This document shows positions 54,951 through 64,000 of a stretch of DNA of 64,000 bases, piece by piece (within the stretch, counting starts at the first letter, position 1; each line of letters begins with the position of its first letter). The stretch is taken from positions 1 through 64,000 of the forward strand of contig JAJZXU010000002.1 of NCBI GenBank assembly GCA_021806235.1. The letters are read 5' to 3'. The notes under the pieces were generated by a model. That model worked only from the letters and a program-made list of their open reading frames with translations, did no database searches and was not told where the DNA came from. This DNA comes from Thermoplasmata archaeon (GTDB lineage: Archaea; Thermoplasmatota; Thermoplasmata; Thermoplasmatales; Thermoplasmataceae). The position numbers and the translations under genes are program-made.

Positions 54951-56453
54951 TTAATGTAAAAATACCCTTTTATTCGTGAAGTATAGGGGTATATTATACT
55001 CATTTGATCTTTTTATAACATCCTCATCCCTTATTGATCCACCTGGCTCTATTATGGCATTTATTCCATGTTTATCGCATTCTATAACAGAATCATCGAA
55101 TGGTATAAATGCATCTGAGGCCAAAACAGAATCCCTGACATTGCCATTTCCACGGTCTATTGCTATTTTTAAGGCCTCTATTCTGGAGGTCTGCCCTGCT
55201 CCGATGCCTACTGTTGTTTTATTTTTAACCAAAACCATGGCATTGCTTTTTGTATGTGCAACCACCTTCCATGCAAACAACAGATCATTCAATTTTTTAT
55301 CATCTGCTGCTGTATTGCTTTTTAATTCAAGTTTATCATATTTATATGTTAACCTTGTCTGCAGTAATATTCCGCCGGAAACCGATGAAATTGCATAGTC
55401 CTTATCCTTCTCCATACTGGATCTTAATATTCTCAAATTTTTCTTCTTTTTCAGCAAATTTAAAGCATCCTCATCATAATCCGGGGCTATTAAAACCTCA
55501 ATAAATTTATGTTTCATTTCATCTGCAGTTCCTAAATCCAGTTTCCTGTTTACAGCAACAACAAACCCATATGCTGACTCCGGATCTGCATTATATGAAT
55601 TTATAAATGCTTCCTTTAATGTATCTGCCGATGACACACCTGATGGAGTTCTATGCTTAACTATAACCGATGTGGTTTCATCAAAATCCTGTACGGTTTC
55701 CAGGGCTGCATTGGCATCTAAAATATTATTATATGATAATTCTTTGCCATTCAACTGTATACTATTCGGTATTCCATGTTTGCTATCTATTTTATACATT
55801 AATCCCTTCTGATCTGGATTTTCCCCATATCTTAATGGATATTTACCATAACCATGGATAAAAAACTCATCTGGGCACTCTCCGTTTAGTTTATTATATA
55901 GTTTATTATAAATGGCAATATCATAATCTGCGGATCTTGAAAAAGCTTTTAATCCTAAATATTCCCTTGTTTTCATTGATATCTCATTATTTTTTTCTAT
56001 TTCATTCTTAACGTAATCATAGTCTTCAGGGTCAGATAAAACTATTACATTTTTATAATTCTTTGCTCCAGCCCTAATCAATGACAGTCCACCAATATCT
56101 ATATTTTCTATCATATTATCAAGGTTATCTGTTTTCGCCGCCTCCTTAAATGGATATAAATTACATATTAATAAATCAAAATCAAAATAATTATATTTTT
56201 TTAATTGCTCCTCACTTTTTTTATCCCTCTTTGATAGTAATCCAGAAAATATTGCAGGATGCAATGTTTTTACCCTTCCATCCAGCAAGTCATCAAAGCC
56301 GGTTAACGATGAGGAGGATTCTGCCCTTATGTTATTTTCATTCAGGTATTTCAATGTGCCCCCTGTTGCATAAATTTTATCTATCTTATCCTTTAAAGAG
56401 GAAACAAAATCGATTAGGCCATCCTTATCATAAACACTGATCAATGCTTTCAT
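54951..56453 (-). CDS. purH: Bifunctional AICAR transformylase / IMP cyclohydrolase
   Basis: 500 aa. The N-terminal IMP cyclohydrolase (MGS-like) domain begins MKALISVYDKDGLIDFVSSL with YATGGTLKYL; the transformylase domain contains VIVKHRTPSGVSS, where bacterial enzymes read KHxNPCG, and IGAGQTSRIEAL. The Lys-His pair is kept. Last two steps of IMP synthesis. Length is close to the usual 510-530. Confidence 0.9.
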   Translation of the reverse strand: MKALISVYDKDGLIDFVSSLKDKIDKIYATGGTLKYLNENNIRAESSSSLTGFDDLLDGRVKTLHPAIFSGLLSKRDKKSEEQLKKYNYFDFDLLICNLYPFKEAAKTDNLDNMIENIDIGGLSLIRAGAKNYKNVIVLSDPEDYDYVKNEIEKNNEISMKTREYLGLKAFSRSADYDIAIYNKLYNKLNGECPDEFFIHGYGKYPLRYGENPDQKGLMYKIDSKHGIPNSIQLNGKELSYNNILDANAALETVQDFDETTSVIVKHRTPSGVSSADTLKEAFINSYNADPESAYGFVVAVNRKLDLGTADEMKHKFIEVLIAPDYDEDALNLLKKKKNLRILRSSMEKDKDYAISSVSGGILLQTRLTYKYDKLELKSNTAADDKKLNDLLFAWKVVAHTKSNAMVLVKNKTTVGIGAGQTSRIEALKIAIDRGNGNVRDSVLASDAFIPFDDSVIECDKHGINAIIEPGGSIRDEDVIKRSNEYNIPLYFTNKRVFLH

Positions 56454-56559
56454 ATTACTTTATTAAAACTTATAATAAAAATTTATTGATATCTGTTAAT
56501 AATTACCTGAAGTAATAATTTTTAGTAAACAGTAATTTATTAACCATCAATACAAAACA

Positions 56560-56567
56560 TTTAAAAA
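56560..56567 (+). promoter_or_regulatory. Probable promoter of mat (TATA box)
   Basis: TTTAAAAA lies about 24 bp before the mat ATG at 56588, so transcription would start at the initiation codon and give a leaderless mRNA. Based on spacing only. Confidence 0.45.
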
Positions 56568-56587
56568 CAAATATTAATAAGACCATC

Positions 56588-57802
56588 ATGGAGTCACAGT
56601 TAAAAGTTGATAGAAACATACAGGTGGAGGCCATACAGCAGAGCCCTACAGCAAGCAGGGAAGTTGAAATAGTTGAGAGAAAAGGTATTGGTCATCCAGA
56701 TAGTGTTTCCGATGGAATAGCAGAAGCAGTTAGCAGGTCTTTAAGCAAATATTATATTAAAAATTACGGGAGAATTTTGCATCATAATACAGATCAGGTA
56801 GAGGTAGTTGGAGGCCAATCAGACCCGAAATTTAAGGGCGGCAATATTCTGGAACCTACATACATATTACTGAGTGGAAGGGCAACTGCCTCTGTTGGAA
56901 ACGACAGGATACCTGTAAAATCCCTATCAATAAAGGCGGCAAAGGATTATTTAAGTGAACATTTTCCAGATTTAGATATTGATTCAGATATAATGTTGGA
57001 TTCAAGAATAGGAAACGGGTCAATTGATTTAAAGGGTTTATATGATACACAGAAATTTAAGGCAAACGATACATCGTTTGGGGTTGGGTTTGCACCATTT
57101 ACTGACACAGAAAGACTTGTAAAACTAACAGAAAATTACATAAATGGGGATTTAAAAAAGTCACTGCCACAAATTGGTTATGATATAAAGGTTATGGGAT
57201 TCAGGAGAAACAAAACAATAAATCTAACGGTAGCAGCAGCATACGTTGATAAACATGTAAATAATGCCGATGAATACTTCTCAATCAAGGAGGAACTAAC
57301 AGAGAAAATAAAGGATAATGCATCAAAATATACGAATTATGATGTAAATGTATTTGTAAACACAGGAGATTTAAAGGACGACAGTGTTTATTATTTAACA
57401 GTAACCGGTTTATCAATGGAAAATGGCGATGACGGCTCTGTTGGAAGGGGTAACAGGGTAACAGGATTGATAACACCATACAGGCCAATGAGCATGGAGG
57501 CGGCTGCGGGCAAAAATCCAGTCACACACGTTGGAAAATTATACAATGTATTATCAAATATAATAGCTGACAAAATTGTAAAGGAAGAAGGCGGGGATAT
57601 TAAGGAAGTTCTTGTAAGAATTGTTTCACAGATTGGTAGACCAGTGGATGAGCCACACGCCGCTTCATTGCAGGTTATATATGCCAATAACGTCGACCCA
57701 TCAAAGCATAAAAGCAATATAAGAGCAATAGCAGACGATAGACTGGCGCATATATCAGATTTAACAAATATGTTTGTTGAGGGAAAAGCAGAGGTATTTT
57801 AA
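56588..57802 (+). CDS. mat: Archaeal S-adenosylmethionine synthetase
   Basis: 404 aa. It matches the archaeal MAT type: EIVERKGIGHPDSVSDGIAE, VGGQSDPKFKGGN, GVGFAPFTDTERLV and GDDGSVGRGNRVTGLITPYR, where ATP and methionine are condensed. The enzyme supplies SAM for the radical SAM proteins and methyltransferases. Length is typical. It converges with a GNAT gene. Confidence 0.95.
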   Translation: MESQLKVDRNIQVEAIQQSPTASREVEIVERKGIGHPDSVSDGIAEAVSRSLSKYYIKNYGRILHHNTDQVEVVGGQSDPKFKGGNILEPTYILLSGRATASVGNDRIPVKSLSIKAAKDYLSEHFPDLDIDSDIMLDSRIGNGSIDLKGLYDTQKFKANDTSFGVGFAPFTDTERLVKLTENYINGDLKKSLPQIGYDIKVMGFRRNKTINLTVAAAYVDKHVNNADEYFSIKEELTEKIKDNASKYTNYDVNVFVNTGDLKDDSVYYLTVTGLSMENGDDGSVGRGNRVTGLITPYRPMSMEAAAGKNPVTHVGKLYNVLSNIIADKIVKEEGGDIKEVLVRIVSQIGRPVDEPHAASLQVIYANNVDPSKHKSNIRAIADDRLAHISDLTNMFVEGKAEVF

Positions 57803-57805
57803 ATT

Positions 57806-58264
57806 TTATATTATTTTCCACATCAAATATGCATCAGATAAATCCGAATAATAATTTTTTAATGTAGAAATTGTAGAAAATCCATTTTTTTTATAAAATT
57901 TTATTGCATTCTCATTGTCTGTCCTGACTTCAAGCCTTACTGTTGACAATCCTGCATTTAGCATAACCTTTGTAATTCCATCCAGTAAACTTAACCCTAT
58001 TCCATTATTTCTAAAATTCTTTTCAACGGCAAACAACAGTATTCTCCCCTCAGTTCCGGAATACTTTGACCCCACAACAAAGCCCGAAATAGATTCAAAA
58101 TTATCGTAAACTAAAAAGGCTTCGGGCCACGACCTGTACAGGTCAAGAATTAAAGATTTTGTGTAGTATTCTGATAATGAGCACTTTATTATTTCCATTA
58201 CCTTTTCTGCATCCCTTATCTCGAATTTCCTGACAAAACCAAAAAATGTATTGTTAACAGCCAT
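57806..58264 (-). CDS. GNAT-family N-acetyltransferase (RimI-like)
   Basis: 152 aa. FAVEKNFRNNGIGLSLLDGI is the acetyl-CoA loop and RLEVRTDNENAIKFYKKNGF is the C-terminal GNAT block. The order and size suit RimI/Ard1-type N-terminal acetyltransferases. It starts with MAVNNTFFGF. Target unknown. Confidence 0.85.
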   Translation of the reverse strand: MAVNNTFFGFVRKFEIRDAEKVMEIIKCSLSEYYTKSLILDLYRSWPEAFLVYDNFESISGFVVGSKYSGTEGRILLFAVEKNFRNNGIGLSLLDGITKVMLNAGLSTVRLEVRTDNENAIKFYKKNGFSTISTLKNYYSDLSDAYLMWKII

Positions 58265-58349
58265 ATTATATTAAACAATACATTATATTAAAATATTATA
58301 ATTTTTTTATATTTTCACAGGGACATTAATAGAAAATTGTAAAATATTT

Positions 58350-58751
58350 TTAAACTACATACCTGGGTATTACAAGCATTGCAAAGAACAGGTTGAACAG
58401 TACTATGGATGCCATAGCTACATATAAATAGTTTTTATCCTCAAGGAATGATACCCAGCCTATGAAAACAACAGTTATAGGTGTGAATATTAAAACCCAT
58501 AAACCGACAGTTATGAAATATAAGCCGTCCAGGGAGGTCAGGCCATTCGGTATATTGGATAATGAGATTCTTGCAGAATCTATATGGTGATGGTATGCAT
58601 AATTATATGATGATAACTGGCTTAATGTAACTCCATCACCGCCATTTTTCAGAAACATTATTAACACACCTGTTACAAGGAATGATACGCTTATAATAAC
58701 ACCTGCTTTCAGGAAATAACTTATAATTACCTCATCATCATGATTTTTCAT
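58350..58751 (-). CDS. DUF1634-family membrane protein
   Basis: 133 aa, three helices: residues ~12-32, ~75-97 and ~105-127. The sequence FLKAGVIISVSFLVTGVLIM and GLYFITVGLWVLIFTPITVV fit the DUF1634 family, which sits beside TauE/SafE exporters. It overlaps that gene by 4 nt here, so the two likely form one transporter unit. Confidence 0.82.
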   Translation of the reverse strand: MKNHDDEVIISYFLKAGVIISVSFLVTGVLIMFLKNGGDGVTLSQLSSYNYAYHHHIDSARISLSNIPNGLTSLDGLYFITVGLWVLIFTPITVVFIGWVSFLEDKNYLYVAMASIVLFNLFFAMLVIPRYVV

Positions 58752-59740
58752 TTTTTATCACCCTGTTTATCTGCAAATACTTTCCTCTTTGTATGCCAGT
58801 ATAACAAACCTATCATTACTATAGATATTGCTATAGAGATAAAAAACTGCATGGTCAGGGAAAATGTTATTATAAAATTAATCAGGTGAAATCCCTTAAA
58901 TACCATATCAAAACCCAGAAATGATAGTATTGCAAAGAATACCCATCTTATATTTTCATTTGATATTTTAACAAGAACCTTGGCACCCAGATATGCACCT
59001 ATTAATACACCTATTGCGGTTGCGGCTGCAATAAATAGATTTATATATCCTTCATACCAGTATATTGAACTTCCAGTTGCTGCAGTTATGCCTATCATAA
59101 AGTTACTTGATGTTGTTGTTACCTTCATGGGTAAATTCATAGCCCAGTCCATGCCCAGAACCTTCAATGCACCGGAACCTATTCCTAAAAGCCCAGAAAC
59201 AAATCCTGCAAAGAACATTACAATTTCACCGAGCCACCATCTGATGCCATGATACTTTACTCTCTGCTTTAACCTCTCATCATAATATGAGTCCGTTAAC
59301 TGGAAAAGTTTTGTTGTCCAGTCCGGTTTTGTTTCAGGAGGTATTTCCGCCCCAATTTTCTTTATTGTGGGTATTAATGATAATAATAATATAACTCCAA
59401 ATAATATATAAACTACAAATATTAGGTGATTTTTATCTATTGTAACTAATGTTAACGACCCTACTATGGCACCTGTTGTTGTTGCAATTTCCAGCCCAAT
59501 GCCTATTCTTATATTTGCTATCTTCTTCTTTGTATATGCACTCGCAGAACCTGCAGATGTTGCTATTGTTGATATTAAACTTGCTCCCGCAGCAAATATA
59601 AACGGTATCCCGTAGAATAATGTTAAAACGGGTACCAGTACAGTTCCACCGCCCAAACCGGTTAAAGACCCTATAAAACCTGCTATAATTGAACCAAGTA
59701 CAATTGATAGAAATTTCAATATTATAATAATTATTGTCAT
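58748..59740 (-). CDS. TauE/SafE-family sulfite/anion exporter
   Basis: 330 aa, about eight helices, with both TauE/SafE repeats: GFIGSLTGLGGGTVLVPVL at the start and GFVSGLLGIGSGALKVLGM in the second half. The central loop contains KPDWTTKLFQLTDSYYDE. It is co-transcribed with the DUF1634 gene. The ion is unknown; sulfite, sulfonate and organic anions are known for relatives. Confidence 0.9.
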   Translation of the reverse strand: MTIIIIILKFLSIVLGSIIAGFIGSLTGLGGGTVLVPVLTLFYGIPFIFAAGASLISTIATSAGSASAYTKKKIANIRIGIGLEIATTTGAIVGSLTLVTIDKNHLIFVVYILFGVILLLSLIPTIKKIGAEIPPETKPDWTTKLFQLTDSYYDERLKQRVKYHGIRWWLGEIVMFFAGFVSGLLGIGSGALKVLGMDWAMNLPMKVTTTSSNFMIGITAATGSSIYWYEGYINLFIAAATAIGVLIGAYLGAKVLVKISNENIRWVFFAILSFLGFDMVFKGFHLINFIITFSLTMQFFISIAISIVMIGLLYWHTKRKVFADKQGDKK

Positions 59741-59827
59741 TTCTTTGTTATTGCTTTACAATATTTATTATTTTTTAAAAATAAAATTATATTATATAAA
59801 TATTTATTATGATACATTATTAGGTTT

Positions 59828-62500
59828 TTATTTCAGTAAATTTATTAACCTGTTAAATAGGGTATCGTCGTTATTAGAATTAATAAGGTCACTTATATAT
59901 TTTTCAGGGTCGTTCTTATAGTCCAGAAATCTTGATATGTATTCCCTTAATTTTTTTTCAGAATATTTATCAGGTTCCTTATAAACAACACCAATATCAT
60001 TCTTGTGGGTGTTTATATTACCTCTCATGCTTATGTAACCCAGTGCAGTGTTTATTTTGTTTATATTTATACTGTTTTTTATTGAATATAATATTTTATA
60101 CGATAATAACTGAACCCTGTGATGGTTTATATTATTCTCATTTTTATCCGTTTTATAATCCAGTATTAAATATTTATCACCATCGCTGAAAACTGCGTCA
60201 AGCTTACCGAAAAATGTTATTGAATCATCAACGCTTTTAAAATCGTCAAACATCTGATTAACCCGTATTGCTGCACCAACTTCGGCTGCTATCTGTTCCA
60301 TATTAAATCTTGTTTTTATTTCATTAATAACGGATTTTATGTTTGTTATAACCCCTTTATAATTCTCAGGAATAGTTTGCAGATCCAGACTATCTTCATA
60401 TATTGCCTCAGCAAAATCATGTGCATTTGACCCATAATATAGGGCATCTGTTTTTTCATTCAATTTCAATATATAATTTTTTAAAAACCAGTATGGATTA
60501 TCTATGCTTATCAACGAAAATGACAGTTTGGATTTATCCCTGAAAAAGTTATAAATTAACCCTCTTAACCAGTCATCTTTTTTATTTAAAATTCCCTTTG
60601 ATTCCTTAAATTTTCCGTTAACAAATAGGAAATACGCCTCATCATATTTATTTTTATCGGGTATGGCAATACTGTTTTCCACACTTGATAGTTTTTTTAC
60701 TATGGAATAATCAGGAATATAATAATAATCGGATTCCCTGGGTTTTAAAAGTATGGATAAATTATATCTTGCCCTTGTAAAGGCTACAAAATTAACTCTT
60801 ATATCCTCTCCCATTAATTCATTGTCCACATCTATATTTTTTATTACACTAATAATTGATGATGTTATTATGTCTATATATGAATCGGTCTTTCTCTTCT
60901 TTTTTGGTAAATATATGGCACTGTCAAATTCACGTCCTTTGGCCTTATGCACGGTTGTTAATGTTATTTTACTTTCATTTGATTCATTCTCATTTTCAGA
61001 ATATGCTAATTCTAAATAATCGAAAAAGTTTTTTCCTGTATAATTACTCTCAACATCAAAGAATTCCCTTAAGGATGATTTTATTGTTGTGGCGGTTAAA
61101 AAATATTCCCTGCTAATTGATGCGGCTATGGGCAATATATTTTTATCAAATATTTTATTTATTGTTTCCTTATTGAAGTTCTCTTTCCTTAGGGAAAAAA
61201 ACGGTGTATCATAAAAATCCAGTGAACTATTTCCATCATTTAACCCCTCAGAAATTTCAAATGCTTCTCGTAACGTGAAACCAGAAAATGGTGAGAATAT
61301 AGCTTTTATCGTATCATCATTATTGTTATAAAATATTCCCTTGAACAAATTTATTATGTCCTTTTTTGCCTGATTTACCGTATGTATATTTGAATCACTT
61401 GTATATTCTATGTTGTAATTATCCAGTATTTTTGATATTTTATCTATCTGGTCATTTGTTCTTGCAATTACACCAATATTTCCATCATACTTCTTCTGCA
61501 ATTCATTTATAACCTCTATTATTGAACTTTCAGGTTCATCCGTTTCTATTATTTCTACAGGTTCCCCATTACCTTTAATACCACTAAATTCCGTTAATTC
61601 ATTTACCGAATCATCATCTGAGTATTTTAAATAGAATTCCTTTGAATAGTTCAGTATACTATCTGTACTTCTATAATTTTTTTCCAGATATTTTTTATTT
61701 ATTTTGCTATTATCACTAAGTTTTTTAAAAACCGATAATGCACCCCCCTGAAATCCAAATATCGATTGTTTCTTATCACCCACAAAGTACTTTTTATTGC
61801 CAGATATACTGGCTATTTCGGCCTCTATGTTATTTACATCCTGCAGTTCATCAACAAATATATATTCATATTTACTTTTATTTTTCTTTTTAATAAATTC
61901 AAACAGTAAATCATTATAATCATAATATTTTTTGTTGTTTTCATAATAATTGAAAGCTTCGTAGAAATAATTGAATAAATATTTTTCCTCTTCCCGACTT
62001 ATATTTCTGACACTTTCAAGATGTTTTTTAATTATCAATTTTTCAATTTCGTCCCTATTATTTTTAATATCGTCCGGTTTTATTCCAAAACTTTTCAGGT
62101 ACCTTATTGCATTTTCCAGTTTAGGTATTATCTCATTTATTACATATTCCTTTGAATAATTAAATGCCTTCAGTTCGCTTAATTTTTTATAAATTAAATA
62201 TCTTACAAGGTTATATGATATGATATCATTTATGGTACCGTCTTCATTTAATTCCTCATATGCAAAACTATGGAATGTCCTTATTTTTAAATCGTTGGCC
62301 GTTACATTTTTTATGTTTCTGTCATTCAATTCCTTATTTATTTTTTTCTCTAAACCCTCCACAGCCTTATTTGTAAATGTTATGCATAATATTTTATCCG
62401 GCGGGACATTATTTTTAATAAGTTCAACAACCTCACCTGCAATGTTTGTTGTTTTTCCAGTTCCCGGATTGGCTATTACCAGCGTATCATCATCTATCAT
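59828..62500 (-). CDS. UvrD-type helicase with C-terminal RecB-like nuclease
   Basis: 890 aa. Superfamily 1 helicase: Walker A VIANPGTGKTTNIAG, TNKAVEGLEKK, motif II FVDELQDVNNIEAEI, motif III GDKKQSIFGFQGG, motif IV KNYRSTDSIL, TLTTVHKAKGREFDSAI and the final VAFTRARYNLS. The last ~230 residues have the PD-(D/E)xK motif FFGKLDAVFSDGD...LILDYKTDK. A one-polypeptide helicase-nuclease like AddA, probably for break processing; no partner gene is adjacent. Confidence 0.88.
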   Translation of the reverse strand: MIDDDTLVIANPGTGKTTNIAGEVVELIKNNVPPDKILCITFTNKAVEGLEKKINKELNDRNIKNVTANDLKIRTFHSFAYEELNEDGTINDIISYNLVRYLIYKKLSELKAFNYSKEYVINEIIPKLENAIRYLKSFGIKPDDIKNNRDEIEKLIIKKHLESVRNISREEEKYLFNYFYEAFNYYENNKKYYDYNDLLFEFIKKKNKSKYEYIFVDELQDVNNIEAEIASISGNKKYFVGDKKQSIFGFQGGALSVFKKLSDNSKINKKYLEKNYRSTDSILNYSKEFYLKYSDDDSVNELTEFSGIKGNGEPVEIIETDEPESSIIEVINELQKKYDGNIGVIARTNDQIDKISKILDNYNIEYTSDSNIHTVNQAKKDIINLFKGIFYNNNDDTIKAIFSPFSGFTLREAFEISEGLNDGNSSLDFYDTPFFSLRKENFNKETINKIFDKNILPIAASISREYFLTATTIKSSLREFFDVESNYTGKNFFDYLELAYSENENESNESKITLTTVHKAKGREFDSAIYLPKKKRKTDSYIDIITSSIISVIKNIDVDNELMGEDIRVNFVAFTRARYNLSILLKPRESDYYYIPDYSIVKKLSSVENSIAIPDKNKYDEAYFLFVNGKFKESKGILNKKDDWLRGLIYNFFRDKSKLSFSLISIDNPYWFLKNYILKLNEKTDALYYGSNAHDFAEAIYEDSLDLQTIPENYKGVITNIKSVINEIKTRFNMEQIAAEVGAAIRVNQMFDDFKSVDDSITFFGKLDAVFSDGDKYLILDYKTDKNENNINHHRVQLLSYKILYSIKNSININKINTALGYISMRGNINTHKNDIGVVYKEPDKYSEKKLREYISRFLDYKNDPEKYISDLINSNNDDTLFNRLINLLK

Positions 62501-62593
62501 CTAAACAATGATTATAATATCATTAATAAATCTTGTATTGTATAAATTTATAATTAATTATAAAGTTAATATATTTTAAAAACATATAGAGGT

Positions 62594-62678
62594 GCAGAGG
62601 TTACCGAGTTAGGACAAAGGCGCTAGATTAAGGGTCTAGTCTCGAAGGAGTTCGCGGGTTCAAATCCCGTCCTCTGCA
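62594..62678 (+). tRNA. tRNA-Leu, apparent anticodon AAG
   Basis: An 85-nt tRNA with long variable arm typical of Leu: acceptor GCAGAGG/CCTCTGC and discriminator A, D-arm with GCC/GGC-type pairs, T-arm GCGGG/CCCGT with TTCAAAT. The anticodon stem is CTAGA/TCTAG, all five pairs matched, with loop TTAAGGG, which gives AAG. A34 is very rare in Archaea; GAG is the usual one, differing by one G-to-A change. A shifted stem that would give TAA does not pair. Confidence 0.85.
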
Positions 62679-62779
62679 TAATTATAAAAATTTAAATTTT
62701 AAAACATAATGATTTTCATCACAAATTAAAACACATCATATTAAAGCAACAACAATCCGATGGTTTTTTAATATTAGTT

Positions 62780-63445
62780 TTAATACCTGGTATACAATAT
62801 AATATGTGCATTTTTAGTAATATTATATTCAATATGCCAGATGCCGAATGTGAATACCACTGATGGTGGATCTGAATGGAGCCGGGATTCCGAGCACTTA
62901 GATCCATTATGTATGGGTACACCAGTTTCAACATGCCCCTGGGGATTTATCACAGTGAGCGAGAAAACCCACCCCATTTATGGGTGGGATGAAAGCGAAC
63001 ATATATAAATGAATAAGTACTTACATACTTGAGTACCCACGGGCAGTGGGGATTTGAAGCCTGATAAACCACCCAAAAATGGTGGCGGGAGATGGAGTAA
63101 GACCTCTGGAATACATGAAAGAGGCACTGTCGATGAAACAGGAAGCCCACGGCTTTAGTCGTGGGAGGATGTCACAAGTTTGATATTGCCGGATGTATCA
63201 TTGCTATATATAACTAAAAGCAACTCCGTGGCATTCTTTTCCAGAATTAAACTTACATCTGAATTGCCCAGAATATTTTTATTTTCTATCATTTTTAAAT
63301 TATCCGTATTTATTTTATGATTTACTGGTAATGATTTCTGGTTATTATCTATTATTGAATAATAGTCAGAAATTGCCAGTATTATTAGGATTGTTATAAC
63401 AATGGAGATTATTATTTTTAATTTTTTTTCTTTTTTCCTATTCAT
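62780..63445 (-). pseudogene. Membrane-anchored protein gene split by an IS relic
   Basis: The 5' part (63176-63445) gives MNRKKEKKLKIIISIVITIL, an N-terminal anchor, then a polar exported domain ending at SGNIKL. Beyond the 225-bp relic the same frame continues at 62950 with INPQGHVETGVPIHNG ... HSDPPSVVFTFGIWHIEYNI and ends at 62780. Joined, it is about 147 aa without base loss. Function is unknown. It overlaps the upstream membrane gene by 8 bp. Confidence 0.8.
62951..63175 (+). mobile_element. 225-bp IS200/IS605 relic with tnpB 3' end / omega-RNA scaffold
   Basis: It starts CACAGTGAGCGAG after TTTAT, with a 7-bp hairpin CCCACCC/GGGTGGG (62968-62988), and ends with CCCACG/CGTGGG and AGGATGTCAC, as in the full IS at 33498. 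Inside, the frame VPTGSGDLKPDKPPKNGGGR ... VDETGSPRL is the C-terminal part of a TnpB different from the neighbouring IS, whose end is VVETGSPRL. The omega-RNA part of the right end is thus kept. No transposase. Mobilised in trans by TnpA, presumably. Confidence 0.88.
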
Positions 63446-64000
63446 TATTGAACCTCCATTTTCCTATCAGGTATGCTATAATTAGAAATATTACTGAAAT
63501 AGCCAAAACTAATTCTATATATCCATAGAAATGCAGGAAACTTGTAAAATCTGGTGATGAGGTGCTAATTCTTGTTGAATTATCTATGTGCTTTATTACT
63601 ACATTTTCATCTGGTAAATCGATGGCCTCGGCTATAAAACCAGAAATAATCTGTGGGGTTATCGCAAATACTGGGTATAACATGTAAGGTATGCTATAGT
63701 ATGCAGTGTAACCTATATGGTATTTTGAAAAATAACCCAAACTTAAAGGTTCCACAAAATACAACGTTGTAATAAATATGAATGCACCTACTATGACCAC
63801 ATCGCTACGCTTTACCAGAACATATGATAATAATATGATAAGCGATGCAACCGGCATAAATATAAGCAATAATGGTAAACACGCTCTCATAAGTGGAATT
63901 ACCAGTTCAGGCATCTTATCTAAATCATTGTGATAAAAAAATGCATATATTATGATAAAGGATAAAATTGAAATTAATATTAATAATAGATATATAATAA
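63438..64000 (-). CDS. Polytopic membrane protein, truncated at the right window edge
   Basis: At least 187 residues open to the edge; ATG 63914 (MPELVIPLMRACLPLL) may be internal, because the frame continues upstream with a further helix, LISILSFIIIYAFFYHNDLD. Four or more helices are visible; an exported loop (VVIKHIDNSTRISTSSPDF) lies before the last. Not recognised. It overlaps the next gene by 8 bp, making a two-gene unit of unknown role. Confidence 0.65.
   Translation of the reverse strand, partial: IIYLLLILISILSFIIIYAFFYHNDLDKMPELVIPLMRACLPLLLIFMPVASLIILLSYVLVKRSDVVIVGAFIFITTLYFVEPLSLGYFSKYHIGYTAYYSIPYMLYPVFAITPQIISGFIAEAIDLPDENVVIKHIDNSTRISTSSPDFTSFLHFYGYIELVLAISVIFLIIAYLIGKWRFNNE

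Noticed and set aside
1-64000. CRISPR arrays, cas genes and rRNA
   Set aside because: No regularly spaced repeats of 24-37 bp, no Cas signature and no rRNA-like conserved blocks were seen.

Overview
The window is AT-rich and reads as the chromosome of a thermoacidophilic euryarchaeon of the order Thermoplasmatales. A Picrophilus- or Ferroplasma-like organism is the best guess; genus is inferred. The archaeal character is clear from Alba, prefoldin beta, KEOPS Pcc1, archaeal-type S-adenosylmethionine synthetase, Taw1 (wyosine tRNA), a presenilin-type protease, an aCPSF2-like nuclease, Get3/ArsA and LysW-dependent lysine synthesis. Many genes start with TTG or GTG and sit about 25 bp from TATA-like boxes, as expected for leaderless transcripts.

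Layout. 1-440: the 5' end of an iscB nuclease gene (minus strand, running off the left edge) with its HEARO/omega RNA. 500-10,500: housekeeping genes (RNase HII, radical SAM protein, PhoU-like protein plus Pi transporter, SDR, Taw1, the idsA-arsA operon, Alba, Lrp). 10,600-12,290: a locus of secreted Asn-rich proteins, with one full gene translationally coupled to a small two-helix membrane protein and two decayed paralogue fragments. This looks like a possible precursor/immunity pair. 12,290-17,370: operon lysW-lysY-lysZ-lysJ-lysX-lysK. 18,030-20,660: an ESCRT-III/Snf7-like protein and a MIT-AAA (Vps4/CdvC-like) ATPase. 20,850-29,900: glycosyltransferase, GtrA protein, hemB, queC, dehydrogenase, DedA, two MFS transporters, phosphatase. 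29,967-31,015: tRNA-Arg, a hairpin-rich untranslated stretch, and pcc1-pfdB. 31,120-36,240: an accessory region. It holds a SnoaL-like gene of foreign composition within remnants of a VapBC-type module, ribL, and an AbiE toxin-antitoxin pair broken twice: a one-base deletion in the antitoxin and an intact IS200/IS605 element (tnpA+tnpB) in the toxin. That element carries a 285-bp MITE. 36,300-45,660: PP-loop, MTAP, aCPSF2, DnaJ, EndoIII-like, AKR, MarC, UDP-sulfoquinovose synthase with a nucleotidyltransferase, and TtuA/NcsA. 45,700-49,040: tRNA-Ile, a P-type ATPase interrupted by one in-frame stop, and a GtrA protein. 49,420-62,680: enolase-superfamily enzyme, tRNA-Val, topA, presenilin, purH, mat, TauE/SafE exporter, UvrD-like helicase-nuclease, tRNA-Leu. 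62,780-64,000: two membrane-protein genes, one split by a 225-bp IS relic.

The strongest hunt results are these. (1) The IscB/omega-RNA locus lies at the left edge. (2) One IS200/IS605 family inserted at least twice, probably three times, directly 3' of TTTAT; removing it in silico restores two reading frames exactly. (3) A MITE with 15-bp perfect inverted repeats and an 8-bp target duplication is nested in that IS. (4) There is a candidate archaeocin-like precursor/immunity pair. (5) A tRNA-Leu has an apparent AAG anticodon. No CRISPR array, rRNA or cas gene was seen.
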